From the NCBI GenBank assembly GCA_013396655.1, contig WBMV01003159.1, positions 62,001 through 126,000 on the forward strand: a DNA stretch of 64,000 nucleotides, read 5' to 3'. Positions 1 through 13,224 of this stretch are shown here, one piece after another. A model generated the notes under the pieces. The model was not told where the DNA came from and did no database searches. It saw nothing but the letters and a program-made list of their open reading frames with translations. A program made the position numbers and the translations under genes. Numbering within the stretch: position 1 is the stretch's first letter; each line of letters begins with the position of its first letter. This stretch comes from Campylorhamphus procurvoides. Taxonomy: Eukaryota; Chordata; Aves; Passeriformes; Dendrocolaptidae.

Positions 1-1080
1 ACAGGCAACACCACTCAGGCATTGATGAGAAATAAAATCCTGACTGTGGAAGGAAGTGATTCACACGTCCTGAGAGTCATTTGAAAGGATTGTCCAGGGA
101 AATGGTGACTCCAACTCCTTCCAACAGGACACTTTGAGAACCCTTATCACTTTGTACTTCTCTTACTTGACAGTTCTATTTTCTTTGATCTATATCTTCC
201 CACTTTATGGTGCATAGAGATTGGGGTATATGCTTCATAGGATCAAGAACACTGATAGAGCCTTACAAAGTTTTTATATAAACTTACCAAACTGTTTATC
301 CCCCCTTTTTCCGAATAATCGCAAATACAATGAAAATATTTGTAGTACATGATGTGTAATGCCTAAATTAGTAGGAAAACAGGATTTTGAAAAGATAGCC
401 TATTATGGTGAAAAAAGGGGCTTAATCTACAGAGGTTTATTCCTGAAAGGGACTTTTACGCAGGAGAAAGGCATATGGAAATTGATCTCACAAGAAATCA
501 AAATAACTAGGAATTTTTGAAAAAGTTATGACCTTATAACACCACAACTCTTGACAACATTACAATACAAGTCAGCCTGAGCTGTACCTTGCCACAGAGC
601 TCTGGGCAGAAATTATATCCAATTATTTTCTCATTATATGTAAAGAGAAGTTTGGTAGTTTTACAGGTTCCATATATCACTTTTTTGAATAAAGGACATT
701 TGAGTTAGTTTGAGCAATAATTTAAGACAAGATCAGTCTTCTAATAAGGAGATATAACTCTTTGTAATCCTAATTACTTTTTCCAACAAGTAACTGATAC
801 ATTACCGAATGTAAACATGTAAAATGTAAATCTGTCACCTGTTCTTTACTTCCCAGTATAATGAGATATTTTAAGGAGCCTTTTTCTTTCTCTTCAGTGC
901 TAAAAATTCAGTTCTTCACTCCAGGTATTGCAATACTTTGATAGTGTTTCAATAACTACACATAATCTTACCCAAAGAAACCTACAACCATTTATGAGTA
1001 TTTCCTGATAATTTACTGTTTACATCTCATAATTAAAAATGTACAGTGGAATACCTGGTACTCCTAGGGCAGATGGTTGT
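1..1080. other. Unique AT-rich DNA, nothing recognised
   Basis: I see no gene, RNA or repeat here. The sequence is AT-rich, CpG-poor and has frequent stops in all frames, as expected for bird intergenic or intronic DNA. Confidence 0.5.
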
Positions 1081-1084
1081 GCGT

Positions 1085-1130
1085 ATATATATAGGTATAA
1101 ATACAGGTGTATATATGTATGTATGTAAGT
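1085..1130. repeat. TA/TG-rich simple repeat beside a small gap
   Basis: Alternating pyrimidine-purine steps (tatatata, gtatgtatgtaa) run up to a short assembly gap at 1137-1152. The microsatellite probably caused the gap. Confidence 0.6.
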
Positions 1131-1136
1131 ATCCCC

Positions 1137-1152
1137 NNNNNNNNNNNNNNNN
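1137..1152. other. Assembly gap (16 N)
   Basis: A run of N lies directly after a TA/TG microsatellite. The open frame that reads through it on the reverse strand has no meaning. Isolated single N also occur at 1884 and 35368. Confidence 0.95.
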
Positions 1153-4100
1153 TGCAGAAGAGCCCTTCTCTGCACTTTTGAGGAGAAAATAGAGCCTATT
1201 TCACTGTGTCCTGAATCAGGGATCAAATATTTTCTGAAGGCACAGTCCCCTAACAAGGCAGGTTTTCTTTGCACCCAAGGATACAGAAAAAAGACTTCTA
1301 TTAAAAGATTAGTGTGCATATTCTAAAATGGGTATTCTGATCAAATGCATTGAGTTAGCAACTCAGGGCAAACCACCATTGCACATCCTTGCCATTTAGT
1401 TCATCAAAAAGCAATTATCTTAGAAAAGTCCTCCTGATCTAGCTGGAAGACCCAAAATTCAGTTTCTCCCACTCCTGCTTTCTCTAAGCTATATGATTTT
1501 TTCCTTCTGAGCTTTAGGTGATATTAGCAAAAAATGACAAATCAGCAGCCTTTGAAAGGCAAAAGAACTCTCTCTGGACACATAATGGGCCACATCCTGG
1601 TCCCTGTTCCACAGTCCTGAATTCACTTGCATGAAGACCAAGCTACAGGGTTTCTCTCTAGCCTGAGAGAGTAATTAACCCCTGCTGATTCTTTTTTTCT
1701 TCAGCCTGCCTTCAGCACCTATCAGCAAGATTTTAAAAATAATGAAAATTTTATGAAGTAAAATGTTTTGGTTTCCCTTTATTATTTTTGGGGTACAATA
1801 AATGACAGAACTGGAAAGATGTAGTCCCATAAACATGTTCCATATAGAAGGGCAAGGGAAAGGGCAAGGGCAGGAAAGGGCAGNACAAATTTCTATTTTA
1901 GAATTAGGTTTTACTCTCTGTCTTTTAACTTTTCCTGTATCTCAGATGATAATCTTAACAGTTCAGAGTAGAGACTTCTTTTGAAGATGGGTGAGAATGA
2001 GCCAACTCACCCTGAATTTTATTTTTAATGTAGGATTAAGGTCAATTAATAATTGAGAACAGTGAGAAGAAATAGCAAATAGCAAGAAGAAATTATACTC
2101 TTCTTTGCTTGTTTATTAAAATACTGAAGCAACTGAAAATATAAATAAGAACAAAATTTATATTTTTTTTCATTCTATTTGGCTATTTTCTTGTTTCTTT
2201 CTAACAAACTTATTTGGTTTTGCTGCACAGGCTTTCAGCTCTTTTTTCCAGATCAGGTTGCTGTCACTTGAAATGTGAAGCATTTTCTATTCTCTTGTAC
2301 AAAAAAAAAAATATTTTGGGGTCTAATATATACACAGTCATTACCACAGCTATAGACCTATAGAAAAAATAAATATGTTGAAATAGGTGGGCAAGTCCCC
2401 ACTAGTACTGTATTTTTTTTTCTCCCAAATAATCTGCTTAAAAATGTATCCCAGATACAAGAGGTCATTCCTCCCTACAAAGGCACTTGGAAGCATCCCT
2501 GATGAAGTTCAAAATATAGAATAATGAGTGCAAGATCAGCTTTATGTATTATACACTAATTTTGGCAATATTGTTTAAAAAAGAAAATAATAAGAGACAC
2601 CCATTAACAATGAGCTCAGAGGTCTCATTTTCAAAACATTAAAGGACAAGGCCACTTGCAAAAATATATGCTCAATTACATGCCTAATTTTCATGTGCAA
2701 TTGCTGAGACCTCATGTGATGTTCAGGTATTGAAACTCAACTGACCATTTATATGCACACAATCTGATTTGCATTTGTAATCACAGTAGATGTGCATTCT
2801 GATTCTGATTAAATGTGTAATTATACATACATTTTTGCACATGGCCCTGAGCTTCTAATATTTGGAAAAATCAAACCATAAAGGCTGCATACCCATCTTG
2901 AATAAACAGAACTCTCACTGAATACATAGAACTCCTGCTGTCCCATTAAAAGGGTAACCAAGAGCAGAATGTGCATCCGTATGTTTTCACAGCACCCATC
3001 TTTTATAACTAATTTTTCCTTATATAGAAAATCTAACCCAGACCGATACATTTGTCTTTAAATGATGAAATCCTTTAACTCTATCACTTATCCAACCTGT
3101 ATTGAAATAAATAAGGTTTTTATTAACTCCTTGAAGTGGAGTTTACAAATTGAAAGACCAAGACTTCATGCTGAGAACAGGATAACACAATATAATGAAC
3201 AGTGAAACACTCTTGTACTCCAAGCCTCCTTTCTTGCTCTTTGCCATGTATTCATCCATAGGAACTAAAAGAGGAGTATAACAAGAACCTGAACAAGGAA
3301 ACTAGAAGGTAAAGACAGACACCTAGGTGAAAGGTAATGAGAAGAAAAGCCTGAAGAGTAGAATTGGAATATTATATTCAGGACTCAACTGAGCAGATAA
3401 AAAACCCAAAATATGGAAGATAAAAGATTGCTAAACTCAGTGGGGCTTAATTATATTTCATAATAGTATTAATGTAGTAGACACTCGTAACATGCTTTTC
3501 ATCTGCAGGCCACAGAATACTTTACCTAAATGGCTATTATTGCTAACACTCTACTGAAAGAAGATCAAGCCAGAGAAAGGTTCTGCCACAAGCTAAGCAC
3601 CAGTCAGAAGCCAAGATGTTCCTTAGTTTTTGTCCGGTTTTCCCGTGAACTCTTAAGGGGTGAACTAAAATAAGAGCATAGCCCTTTGTGCGTAAGCATT
3701 AGGCTACAGCAAAATAGTGAGTTTCTACTCAAGGGAAATTTGTGTGGTCACAGGAGAGGAAAAAGATTTTTCATGAATCTCAAAGACAGTGCTACTTTTC
3801 AACTTTTCAGCTTTTCTGTAACTAAGTATCTTCAGATTGTCATCCTTCTAAACAATTAATTTTTTTGGTACCTATGTATCTATTATCAATATATTGCAGC
3901 TGGTATAGAATTTCTTTGTGCAGTCAAAGCTTTAACAAGAAGCATATAAATAGAATTTTTCCTTCTTTTTAAAAAAGCATTTAATAAATCCTAGTATCTC
4001 TAATAAAGAACTTTGTTATTAAATTACTGATTATTTGAACCTATTACAACACCAATGGGTATTTGTGCAGAGTATCTATTAATGGAAGTCTATTTTGCTT

Positions 4101-5097
4101 AGTTCTAACAATGAATTGTTTCCCACTTATTTTTGATTTTTAATGTGAATCTTGAATTACTATATTGCTGTACATTTAAATTACTACTTGTACTCATGAC
4201 TCCCTATGCAATGGGAAGGGAGTGAAGTCCAGGTGAACATTTCAAACAAAGAGGCATAATGGCATGTTTGCATCTGCTCTACCTGCTTTCTAGGATCAGT
4301 TCTTACCTATCATGGAGAACATCGGCATGCCATGTGTAGAGAAGGAATGTCTGAATGTGTTCATTCCTTCATGCTCTCTAATCTTTATGAAATTAACACC
4401 ATCTGTTCCCCAGTACCTTCATCTGCGGAACCCTTGGCATGACAGCAATATATTAACAAAAGGCACTACTATTATTCTTAGCCTCACTATGAAGGAAGAT
4501 AAGAACCCAGAGAGACTGCTGGAGGAGGATACCTATAAGATATAGCTGCTACTTCCTTTAGAGTCCAGTGAACAACTACATTCATGCAGTGTCTTCAGAA
4601 ACATCCTCCATTCAAGAGAAGGTCCAAGTCACAAACTTTTGTCACTGATGTGCAGGGCTGTTCTTAAACCCTCTGTCTCCTCCCATAGAATAATCATGTC
4701 TTAAAACACATGACTCTTCCCAAACAGTAGCAGAAGTTGCAACCAGGAGTGGTCCTGTAATAATATGGGCAGAAAGAAACTTCTTAGACCTTTCGCTTCA
4801 GTTAGGACAGTCCCACAAGCATAGGCATGCAGCTCTTTTTTGCTCCAAGAATTCAGATCTTATTTCCTGAAACCCTTTGACAAACAATTATGGGGACATG
4901 GGAGAAGTGCACAGCATCACATCAATTTTGATAATTGTCTGTTCCATTAGGTAGAACTGACAGTTCTCTCTATTGTGTATTGATACGTATATTTAAACAG
5001 TTCTGAAGACAAGGGTCACCTCTTGATTGTACACTTAGGCTGTATTTAATACCAACAGGCCTGCAGAGCACAATACAGACACAGTACAGACAGTAAG
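1153..5097. other. Unique AT-rich DNA, nothing recognised
   Basis: No gene or transposable element could be supported. A short purine-rich run of gggcaa/gggaaa units lies at about 1851-1883. The short open frames (at most about 77 codons) have no recognisable domain and no good start or splice context. Confidence 0.45.
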
Positions 5098-5149
5098 TCT
5101 TCAGAGATAAATTTAGCAAATTTACATCTTCAGAGATAAATTTAGCAAA
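5098..5149. repeat. 23-bp direct repeat, two copies
   Basis: A 23-base unit beginning tcttcagagataaattta occurs at 5098-5120 and again, identical, at 5127-5149, a period of 29. It is a small local duplication. Confidence 0.8.
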
Positions 5150-8100
5150 CTAACAGGTGTCTTCTGGACAGTGGGGGAATTGCACTATTTCTGTAGTTTT
5201 GACCCTTCAACAGAATGTGAAAACTGTCATAGCTCTTGGATCAAAATGGTGGTGCAGTGCAAATGTCAAGTTCTTATTCACCAAAATTTTCATGTACTTT
5301 ATTTAGAGGCCTGATTTGGAGGTATGACAGCAAACACCTGCTGCTGATTTATGTCCACATAAAATTCAGAATTAGCTCTGTTTACTGGTAATACACTTTA
5401 TTTGGTTAGAAATTGCCTCAGCAACTGTGCAGGTATGAGGTCATACGACTGATTGTACCTGTCCCTGATCCTGCTTTTACTGGGCATTCCTTTCAGAAGA
5501 TAAGCATTAAAAAAAAAAGCACTGGTATCACCCATGTTAATAGTCCTGCTGTTATGCTCTTTAGTGGTAGAATATATTTCACAATGGTAACTGACAAAGT
5601 AACATCTGCAACAATGCCATGACGTGATGAGGTCTGCTAAATGAAATAGCTCCTTTCCATGTTCCATTATTGAACATCACACAAAAATAAATATAAATTA
5701 TATATGAAAATGAAATACTCATTTTACATTGGTTCATATTGCTAGAATTATGAACAGAATAAGGCTCTGACTAGCATGGATGTTGGGAAGAAACTACCAA
5801 AGAAACCTCTCACGGACTTACCTTTTACATGGGAAAATAATTCCTGGGAAAAAAAAATTCCTAGGAAAAAGAAAGGTTTTCACAGTGAAATAAGATCTAC
5901 TGCATTTTTGAGAGCCTTTGTTAAAAATCTCTTCTTGTTCCCAGTGTAAATTTATTAACCCTTGTTTTTGTGGGAGCAAGTCAGGCTGTGAATAGCATTT
6001 AAATATAATTTTTCACACAATACCTAGCCTACTTTCAAAACTCAAGTAGCAAATTAGTTACCTGGGTTTTATTCTATATTTCTACTTCAAATCTCACCTG
6101 TGGTTTGAGCATATTTTGTGTTTCATTTCAATCCAGTTTCTATGACTCAAAAGCCCATGCTAGACTAGGATATGGTAATAGAGACAATTATGTCATTGAG
6201 TATGCAGCACTACTCTTACATTAAGATTTCACACCTGGGTGTCATTATTCTCTCCTATATCAATTTATTATTTAAGGACTTAGTATTTGAAAGCTCTTAG
6301 TGTGCTCTGGCAATTAGAGTTGCAGAGATTCTGTCTGCAGTAACTGTATTTATTTTGCTCTCTTAGCTTTCTCATAGAATAATTAAATCTGTTTATAATT
6401 TGATAGTGGCAGACTCCTCTGAAACTGCCAATATTTTCCAGCCCCTCTTTAATCACCTGCATGAAAAACAAATGCAGGTGGGGTCTATATTATACATATA
6501 CACACAGAGCTAGGAAGTAGGATTGTGATAAAAATACATGTAAATATTTAAATTTTTTTCATATTGGTAGACCAAATTGATTTCATGGGAACAATAACTG
6601 TTGGGAATCTTAGTAGCTTACCAAGTAGCTTACCCATACAACTTCCTAATTTAGAAGCATGAGCAAAATTAATTTTACTTTGCTAATATTAAATATGTAT
6701 TATGTTACAGCATTTAAATTATGTTGTTATTCAAGCTAGGTTTGTGCATCACAACTCACTGGAAATCTGAAGTTTTGGAGACAATCAGCTCCAGAAGATT
6801 CATCATTCAATGCAGTGGGCACTAATAACACATTATTTATCCGCTTAAAGCCACAGAAAGCAGACTAATTTTTCTGTTTTATCAATATTATATTTAAACT
6901 TTTTAGGATAAAACAAGCATCGCTTTTATTGAAGGAATGGCCCCTTAATAAAGAAAGCAAGAGAAAGAGAAATAAATATAGGCACACAGACTTATATGAA
7001 GGTACATGCATGTCTATGCCCATACATATGCAGCAGCACATCTTTATGAGTATTTGTACCTTTATACTCAAAAGTGTTGCTAGATATCTGATATTTAGGT
7101 GAACACAGGAGACAGTCAGATAAATGTGTCCAAGCCTAGAGAAAATCTGTACCTCAGTTAGTATCTGCAAAGGAGTTTACATATTCTTAGTCTCTACATG
7201 GAATTGCAAAATTTAGTGAAGTGTTACAGGTAAAGAATCACAGATACTTTCTCTATTCTAACATTCATGTATCACTTGTTGCTTCTCTTAGGTGTTTACC
7301 TCACCATAACTTAAACCCACTTAGTCTTGTATTATTTTCATTACCTATTGAACTTGAGAAACAGAAGCTTAATAAGTTTATTTCTATCCCTGTAAAGTTG
7401 CTTGTCTGGGCCCATGTCTATTTCTGCAAACGGGCTTGCCTTTTTCCTTTACTGCCTTGGATTTTTTGTGCTTGTATTAAAAAAGTCAATATAAATAGTA
7501 TGTAAATATTAAAAAAAGGATAAGGCTAAAGCCATAGCAGGTGGATGGCACTCTGCCAGACTTTTCATCCAGAAATATACAAATATAAATTTGAAAACCT
7601 TTGATGATTACCCTTGTAGGTGCTCTTACCCTAGAATATTCTCAAATGCCTTTTAACCTGATCTTGAACTCCAGAAGTAATAGAGATGGAAAGAAAGAAG
7701 GCAAAGTCAAAGGCATCATTTCTACAATCAAGAATAGCTTTCTTAGATAGAAATGTAAAATTGAAATGTAAAAATGACTCCTTCCAGAAAATTCACAAAA
7801 GATAGGCAAACACTAGAGTGTATAATACAAGCTCATTTGGAATAGGTCATGCTTAGAATGGAACTTAGTAAGTATATTGTTGTATATTTTATGCCCATAT
7901 GTTATAAAATTTATCCTATAAGCATAACTACACAGCAAAATATCAGACAATTCAAGGAGTTTCCTGTTTTTGAAGAGTAAAGTATTTTTGTGCAATGCCT
8001 GAACTTGGAAATGATAAGTGTAGGAACCTTCATCTTAAGGAACCTACCATCACATGTTAGAAGATTCTAAAAACCTTAAGTGTTAGTACACAAAGTCCTC

Positions 8101-8150
8101 CTGCTACAGATCACACCCACCACACATTTAATAGTACCATTCACCTTATC
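5150..8150. other. Unique AT-rich DNA, nothing recognised
   Basis: No gene or mobile element was recognised. The only structure seen is an 11-bp direct repeat, agtagcttacc, at 6612-6622 and 6624-6634. Confidence 0.45.
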
Positions 8151-8190
8151 AGTAATACTGCTGGCCAAGCGATGATTTCTTACATGCATA

Positions 8191-8245
8191 TTCTGTCATG
8201 CCTGAATGACATCTGTCATTTTCAGTTTCAGGGCACCTGTCACTG
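8191..8245. promoter_or_regulatory. Cluster of CTGTCA/TGACA motifs (possible TALE-factor enhancer)
   Basis: CTGTCA occurs at about 8193, 8213 and 8238. The middle copy is the right arm of a perfect 7+2+7 inverted repeat, AATGACA-TC-TGTCATT, at 8205-8220. CTGTCA is the reverse of TGACAG, the core site of MEIS/PREP homeodomain proteins. Four cores within about 50 bp is more than expected by chance. Function is inferred from motifs only. Confidence 0.25.
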
Positions 8246-8587
8246 TGGTATCTGCGCAGAAGCATGACACATAGTAATGTGCACAGATCAGTTGCATGAT
8301 AATCTACTTCAAGCATTTCAGCCAATTTTGAGTCTTTTTATATACACTTCAGAAAGGGCAGCATTAAAACCAATAATCTTAAATTTTGTCCTGGGAATTA
8401 TGTGGCTAACTGACATTTAGAAATGGACCCCCAACAGTTTTATTTGAGCTACTCACAAGACCACAATAGCATAAAGTGATCAGTGTAAGTGAAAGTGAGT
8501 GCTGGAATTAAGTAGCAAGTGACCCAAACCTTAAAAGAAAATTAGAGAAAAATCTCATTGAAAGACAAGTTTTTGAATTTTCCTTCC

Positions 8588-9152
8588 TGTCGGGATCAGG
8601 AAGAAAACTTACCGGTCCTGGAGAAGAAGAAAAGCGCCAAGAAAGAAGAACACCAACCGAGAGAATGAAGTTTGGATAGAAATGAAACCGACCATGGCTG
8701 AGTGAAGAAAGTTCTGAGTTTATTGAGTTTATAGATAGGAATATATTTAATGTATTAGAATAGGTATAGAGTTGTAATTATTCCTTTTGTTATGATTGGA
8801 TAGTTGTACCAGTTCTCCCCGGTTACATCCCCTCATTGGTCCCCTGTCTTGCAGGCTTGGTTTCCCTTACCCATTGACCAGCCATTGCCCATGACAACGG
8901 CACATACCCTCTTTCCATATACAGCTGGCAGCTACCTTGCTCCTCCCTATTCCACCCATTTATGGAAAGCCCCTCCCCTTTTTACCAAGTTTGCTGTGGA
9001 CCTTCCCTAGCTCTTCCCTCAACTCCACCCCTTTTTCCAGATCCTTCCATGCACCCCTATAAAAGCCGGAGCACTTCATTAATAAATGGCCACTTCGTCA
9101 CACTCCCGATTGCGTTGTGATCCTTCCCGCTTTCCTTTGCAGGTCTGTGACA
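8588..9152 (+). mobile_element. Solo LTR of an endogenous retrovirus, class II/ERVK-like
   Basis: The element starts TGTCGGGATC and ends TCTGTGACA, giving TGTC/GACA termini. It is flanked by a 6-bp target duplication with one mismatch (ccttcc at 8582-8587, ccctcc at 9153-9158). A TATA box (tataaaa, 9058-9064) is followed by a polyadenylation signal (aataaa, 9081-9086), giving the U3-R-U5 order of a forward LTR of 565 bp. Six-base duplications are typical of alpha/betaretrovirus-like (class II) elements. No internal gag, pol or env sequence adjoins either end, so this is a solo LTR. It holds many CpG dinucleotides against CpG-poor flanks, which suggests a fairly recent insertion. The exact right edge is uncertain by about 10 bp. 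The open frame inside it is an artefact. Confidence 0.75.
9058..9086 (+). promoter_or_regulatory. LTR TATA box and polyadenylation signal
   Basis: TATAAAA at 9058-9064 is followed 16 bases later by AATAAA at 9081-9086, within the solo LTR. This spacing fits a short R region, where the same LTR could start and end a transcript. Activity is not known. Confidence 0.6.
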
Positions 9153-9158
9153 CCCTCC

Positions 9159-11860
9159 CACAATTTCTCGCATATTGATTTGTGCCAAAATTCCATGCTA
9201 ATATACAAATATCCCTAGCATAAGAAAATATTGTCTGGGAGACTTTTGATGGAAACAAATAGCAGTTCAACACCAAGTTTTTACAAGGACAAGAAGAGCT
9301 GGACTTTTTATTTCTATTTGACTCCTCTTTCACATATAGTTGCATGGCTGTGAGTGCCACACCTAAAAGTCTATTCAGAAAAGAAAAGGGCAGATTGGAT
9401 ATTTCCTTGAGTCACTGGCATGCAGAAGATTTTGAATTTCCTAATTTTAGCCATTTAACTAAAGTGTTTTGTAATCAGGAGACCAAAAAAGGCACATCAA
9501 TGAGTAATCTTGTTCACAAAAACAAAAGGATAAACATAAAGGTGAAAAATCCAGTACTTATCTACCCATTCCTCAAGTAAACCTGGCAGTATAAGGGAAA
9601 AGAGATAAATTTTATTAGCACAATAGTAGCCTTATGTCTCACTTTTGTCAAACCACTTATATATCGTACTAATATGGGGACATGTGATAAGCTTTTATAT
9701 TTCAGGTTTTGCTTTGCTCTGGTTTTGATACAATACAAAAATAATTCTTTTCCTACAGTGATGCTGACCAGGCTTCTACTGAGTGCAAACAACAGCTACA
9801 ATGTAAATAAAAAAAAATGCACTCCTGTTAGAGAAAATAGATTTATGGAATTTGCAAAATAAGAGAAATGTCATGCCCCTAAGGAAATACAACCTGTGAG
9901 GCAGAGTCAGAACAAGAGTTTAAGAATGGTAGGTCAAGATTTCCTACAATAAATATTGTAAAAGTACTATCCAAAAATTAAAAATTGAAGTAATATTACT
10001 GAGCCACATTAGTGCTTTCTAGATTTTCTGCTTTATAAAATGACAGTTTGAAAAATTATTGCTTGTCAGGCTGGCTGCTCCATGTAATCATTCCTTGCAC
10101 TTCTGGCTGTAATTGACCAGAATATAGGAAATGAGATTCATACCTTCTGAATAGAAGTTTGTAAAAATTGTTCCCTAGTTTATACACCAACTGAAAAAAG
10201 CAGTATAAGTAAGGTGTGCCCCAAAATCTGGAGAATTGTGGTTACAACTAAGCAGTTACCAGTAAAATGTATTTTTAAGCCTGGATTCCTGGAATAAATG
10301 AAGAGTTGGAGTTCCTCTTGGGTAGGAAGACTTCTGGGACTGTACACCAGAAGTAGTAGCCAGCTTACAAGATAAAGACTAAGATCAGGCATTCAAACCA
10401 CCTTTACTTTTTGAAAAAAAGTTCTTTGGGTAGATTTAAACCAAGTAGCTAAATACAGTCTTTTGCAAGAAAATACTCTTCACAAGAAGACAGCTAGGAA
10501 ATGATCTTTAGTTCTTGATAAATGTGATAGAGATAAATGTGATAGCATCATTGTTAAGACTACCTTGCATTTAATTATATTTGAAGTGTTTATGTTATGG
10601 CAATTGCTCTTGAACACCTGGTTCCTTTTTGCGATGTGTAAATACTTAGCACATAATTTCTTAAACTTTGAATTAATTAATTTCCAAGAGAACTACTGAT
10701 TTTATATCCAAAGCAATTAATAGAGTAGTATAACTTGACAGCCACTCAAACAAGCTACTAAATATAAAGGTCTTGATACTTTCCCCACTGCTGCCTATGA
10801 AAGTGATTTCGGTGGGTCCTGGATTTCCTTCAGCACTGAGTTGCCCCACAGCAGTGGCCCCATAAGCTGCCAAGATGGAGGAAAAGTAGTTTGGAAGCAT
10901 TGAGTTCTTAGAACACTGTTAACTTACAGCCATATTATTCTTGGTAAATTCACTTTTGATGATGATCAGTGATTATCTGATCAGCTGTAGAGGAACTATC
11001 AACACTTTTATTTAACTGTTGGGTATTCAGACACTGATTAATAAAACCCCAAACAAATGCTCATAAATTCTCAAGAGCCAAGGATTCTTATTTATTAAGG
11101 CAGCCCCTTGCATTTACGCTGTTCTTTTTAACATTTAAACCCCTGTAGCATCCATATTATCTGACAAAATGGTAATGTTGTGGGTAGAATATATCCCCTA
11201 TGACAAGATGAGAAAATAGACCCCTAAATTACTTAAATCATCTTATTTAAACAGTGATTCAACAGAATCACAGAATTGAAAAACTTCTACTCCCACTCAC
11301 CTTGCATTTCTTCCAATTCAATTTCTCTTCTAAATTTGTCTCATATACACTTCACAGTTCCATGTATACTACTTATTCATATAAACATAGTACTTAGAGA
11401 CTTATGTCAGTAACAAAAATAAGAAGCATTAAATAAAACTGGATTTTGTGCGACAAAATCCACTCATTATATAAAGAAACTCAATTTTTATTTTCAACTT
11501 AATACATGTTAATAGGAAATAAAAATTTTGTGGCTTGGTATTCTCTAGGTACCTTCTACACTTTGAGTTTCTCTCTTACACACATTGAGATTGAATTAGA
11601 CACTGTTGTGCCATTCAGCTAAACAAGTGTCATGATCTTAAATTTCTTGTCAGTTCTCATACATCTTCAATCTCAGAATCAATCTTAATGTGCTTTTAAT
11701 ATATTTTCCCCCATTTTTAGATCTTTCAAAAATCATACTCTAACATTTAGAGAACAACATTGCCTATGAAAGTTATTAATGTCTAAAGTTATTATATTAA
11801 TATTTATCTAGAAGCTACACATTGTCCAAATATTTCTCTGAGTTTGGGTTTCATTTGATT
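9159..11860. other. Unique AT-rich DNA with a small tandem repeat and a CR1-like octamer pair
   Basis: No gene was recognised. A 14-bp unit (gataaatgtgatag) occurs at 10517-10530 and 10532-10545. At 11262-11276 the sequence acagaat-cacagaat resembles the octamer tail of a reverse-strand CR1 3' end, but no CR1 body follows, so it may be a relic or chance. Confidence 0.4.
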
Positions 11861-11862
11861 TT

Positions 11863-12082
11863 GGTATGGTTTTTTCTTTGGTTGATTGTTTGGGGTTTTT
11901 CATTTGTTTGGTTTGGGTGGGTTTTTGTTTGTTGGTTTGGTTTGCGTTTGTTTTTTGCTTTGCTTTTTTTCTTAGTTTCCATTTTTTGGGGGTGAGTAGG
12001 CTGGGGTGGGAGGGGGTGGTTGCTTTGTTTTTTGTATTTTGCATGTTTGGGGTTTTTGTTGGTGGGGTTTGGGGGAAGAGGG
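11863..12082 (+). repeat. G/T-only low-complexity tract with G-runs
   Basis: This stretch is almost purely G and T on the forward strand (gtttggtttgggtggg-like units), with A/C on the other strand. The right part has two groups of four G-runs: 11988-11992, 12003-12006, 12008-12010, 12012-12016; then 12049-12052, 12064-12067, 12071-12075, 12080-12082. Open frames read from it (Phe/Val/Gly/Trp-rich forward, Lys/Thr/Pro-rich reverse) are composition artefacts. Confidence 0.7.
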
Positions 12083-13224
12083 AAGAAGGAATCATCTTTT
12101 TTCTCTTTTCTGTTTAAATTGTCACTGCCAGACTGTATACTGGGATATGTCAGTAAGTAATTTATGTGTCCAAACTGTCAAGACTCTTGTCCTAAATGTC
12201 AAATGCATGAAACAGTTCCTACAATACTGAGTATATTTTAAATAATTACCATGTTTATATTTTGTATTTTTCCACTACTTCATTCTTTTACTATAACATT
12301 GTTATTCTAAAACTCTTGACTTTTCATTCATTATATCTTTCCTCTTCCTCTAGCACTCCTGATGATTCTTTTGTTTTTACAGGATAAGTTTTTTTATGGC
12401 ACTAATTACTTGACACTGACACTGGTTATTTCAAATGGAAAAGAATAAAAGAAAATTGTTTAATGTAAAAAAAGAGAAAAATTTCAGAATTGGTGACAAA
12501 ATCAGTATGTTCCAGAAGGAATCAATAAAACTCAATGTTAGAACAAAGGAGAAGGAGCAAAAGAAATATCCATGGTCCAACATAAAAACATCTTCTAATT
12601 TCATCATTTTCTTCATAATTCTCTTTACCATGAAATATTTAAAGAAAAGTAATGTCAGAAAAATATTTTTCTACTGACAGTGGAGGCAGTGTGATAGATG
12701 GGCAGGTAGGTAGAGAAAAGAAAGACACATATTTTAACCACTTCTTTTCTCTGATGGCTCTAGTATTTGCTCCATTTATAACCCAAGGTCAGTGCTTGAG
12801 AAAGAATTTAAGAAGGCAGACAATAAGACTCGAAACTAGCCAATATTTTGTAATTCCATGGCAAAAACATCATTATAGAATAATGAGATTGTTCTTGGAA
12901 ATTTCAAGACAGCAGCATCTTTTCCTAACTCTCAGAAGGGAATCCAGTCTGCAACAAACAGAAGACAAATACAGTGTAGCTCCACACATTTTGCATTGAC
13001 ATACAAGCTGCTTGCAAATCAGTAGGGTGTGGTTAGTGGCTGAACCATTAACCATCATTGTTGTAGTTTTTTCCTTTAGAGAAGTTGCTCCTTTATTATC
13101 TTGCAATTTCTCAGCTATGATTTAGAGGCAGGGATTTGGAGTATGTGTGGAAAGATTTTCTTTAGGCCAAAATCCTACAAATGAAACAAGCTCAGAAGAG
13201 GTAGGTCAAATTCACTGCAGCTAC
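12083..13224. other. Unique AT-rich DNA, nothing recognised
   Basis: Short open frames of 80-115 codons occur at 12435-12999. They have no recognisable domain and Lys/Phe/Ser-rich composition that follows the AT content. I do not support a gene here. Confidence 0.4.

Noticed and set aside
8804..9010. 68-codon open frame
   Set aside because: It lies wholly inside the U3 region of the solo LTR and has no relation to a retroviral protein.
11262..11276. acagaat-cacagaat, a CR1 tail-like octamer pair
   Set aside because: No CR1 3' untranslated sequence follows on either side, so it cannot be called an element.
11808..12230. Open frames with runs of Phe/Val/Gly/Trp or Lys/Thr/Pro/Asn
   Set aside because: They are translations of a G/T-only (or A/C-only) low-complexity tract.
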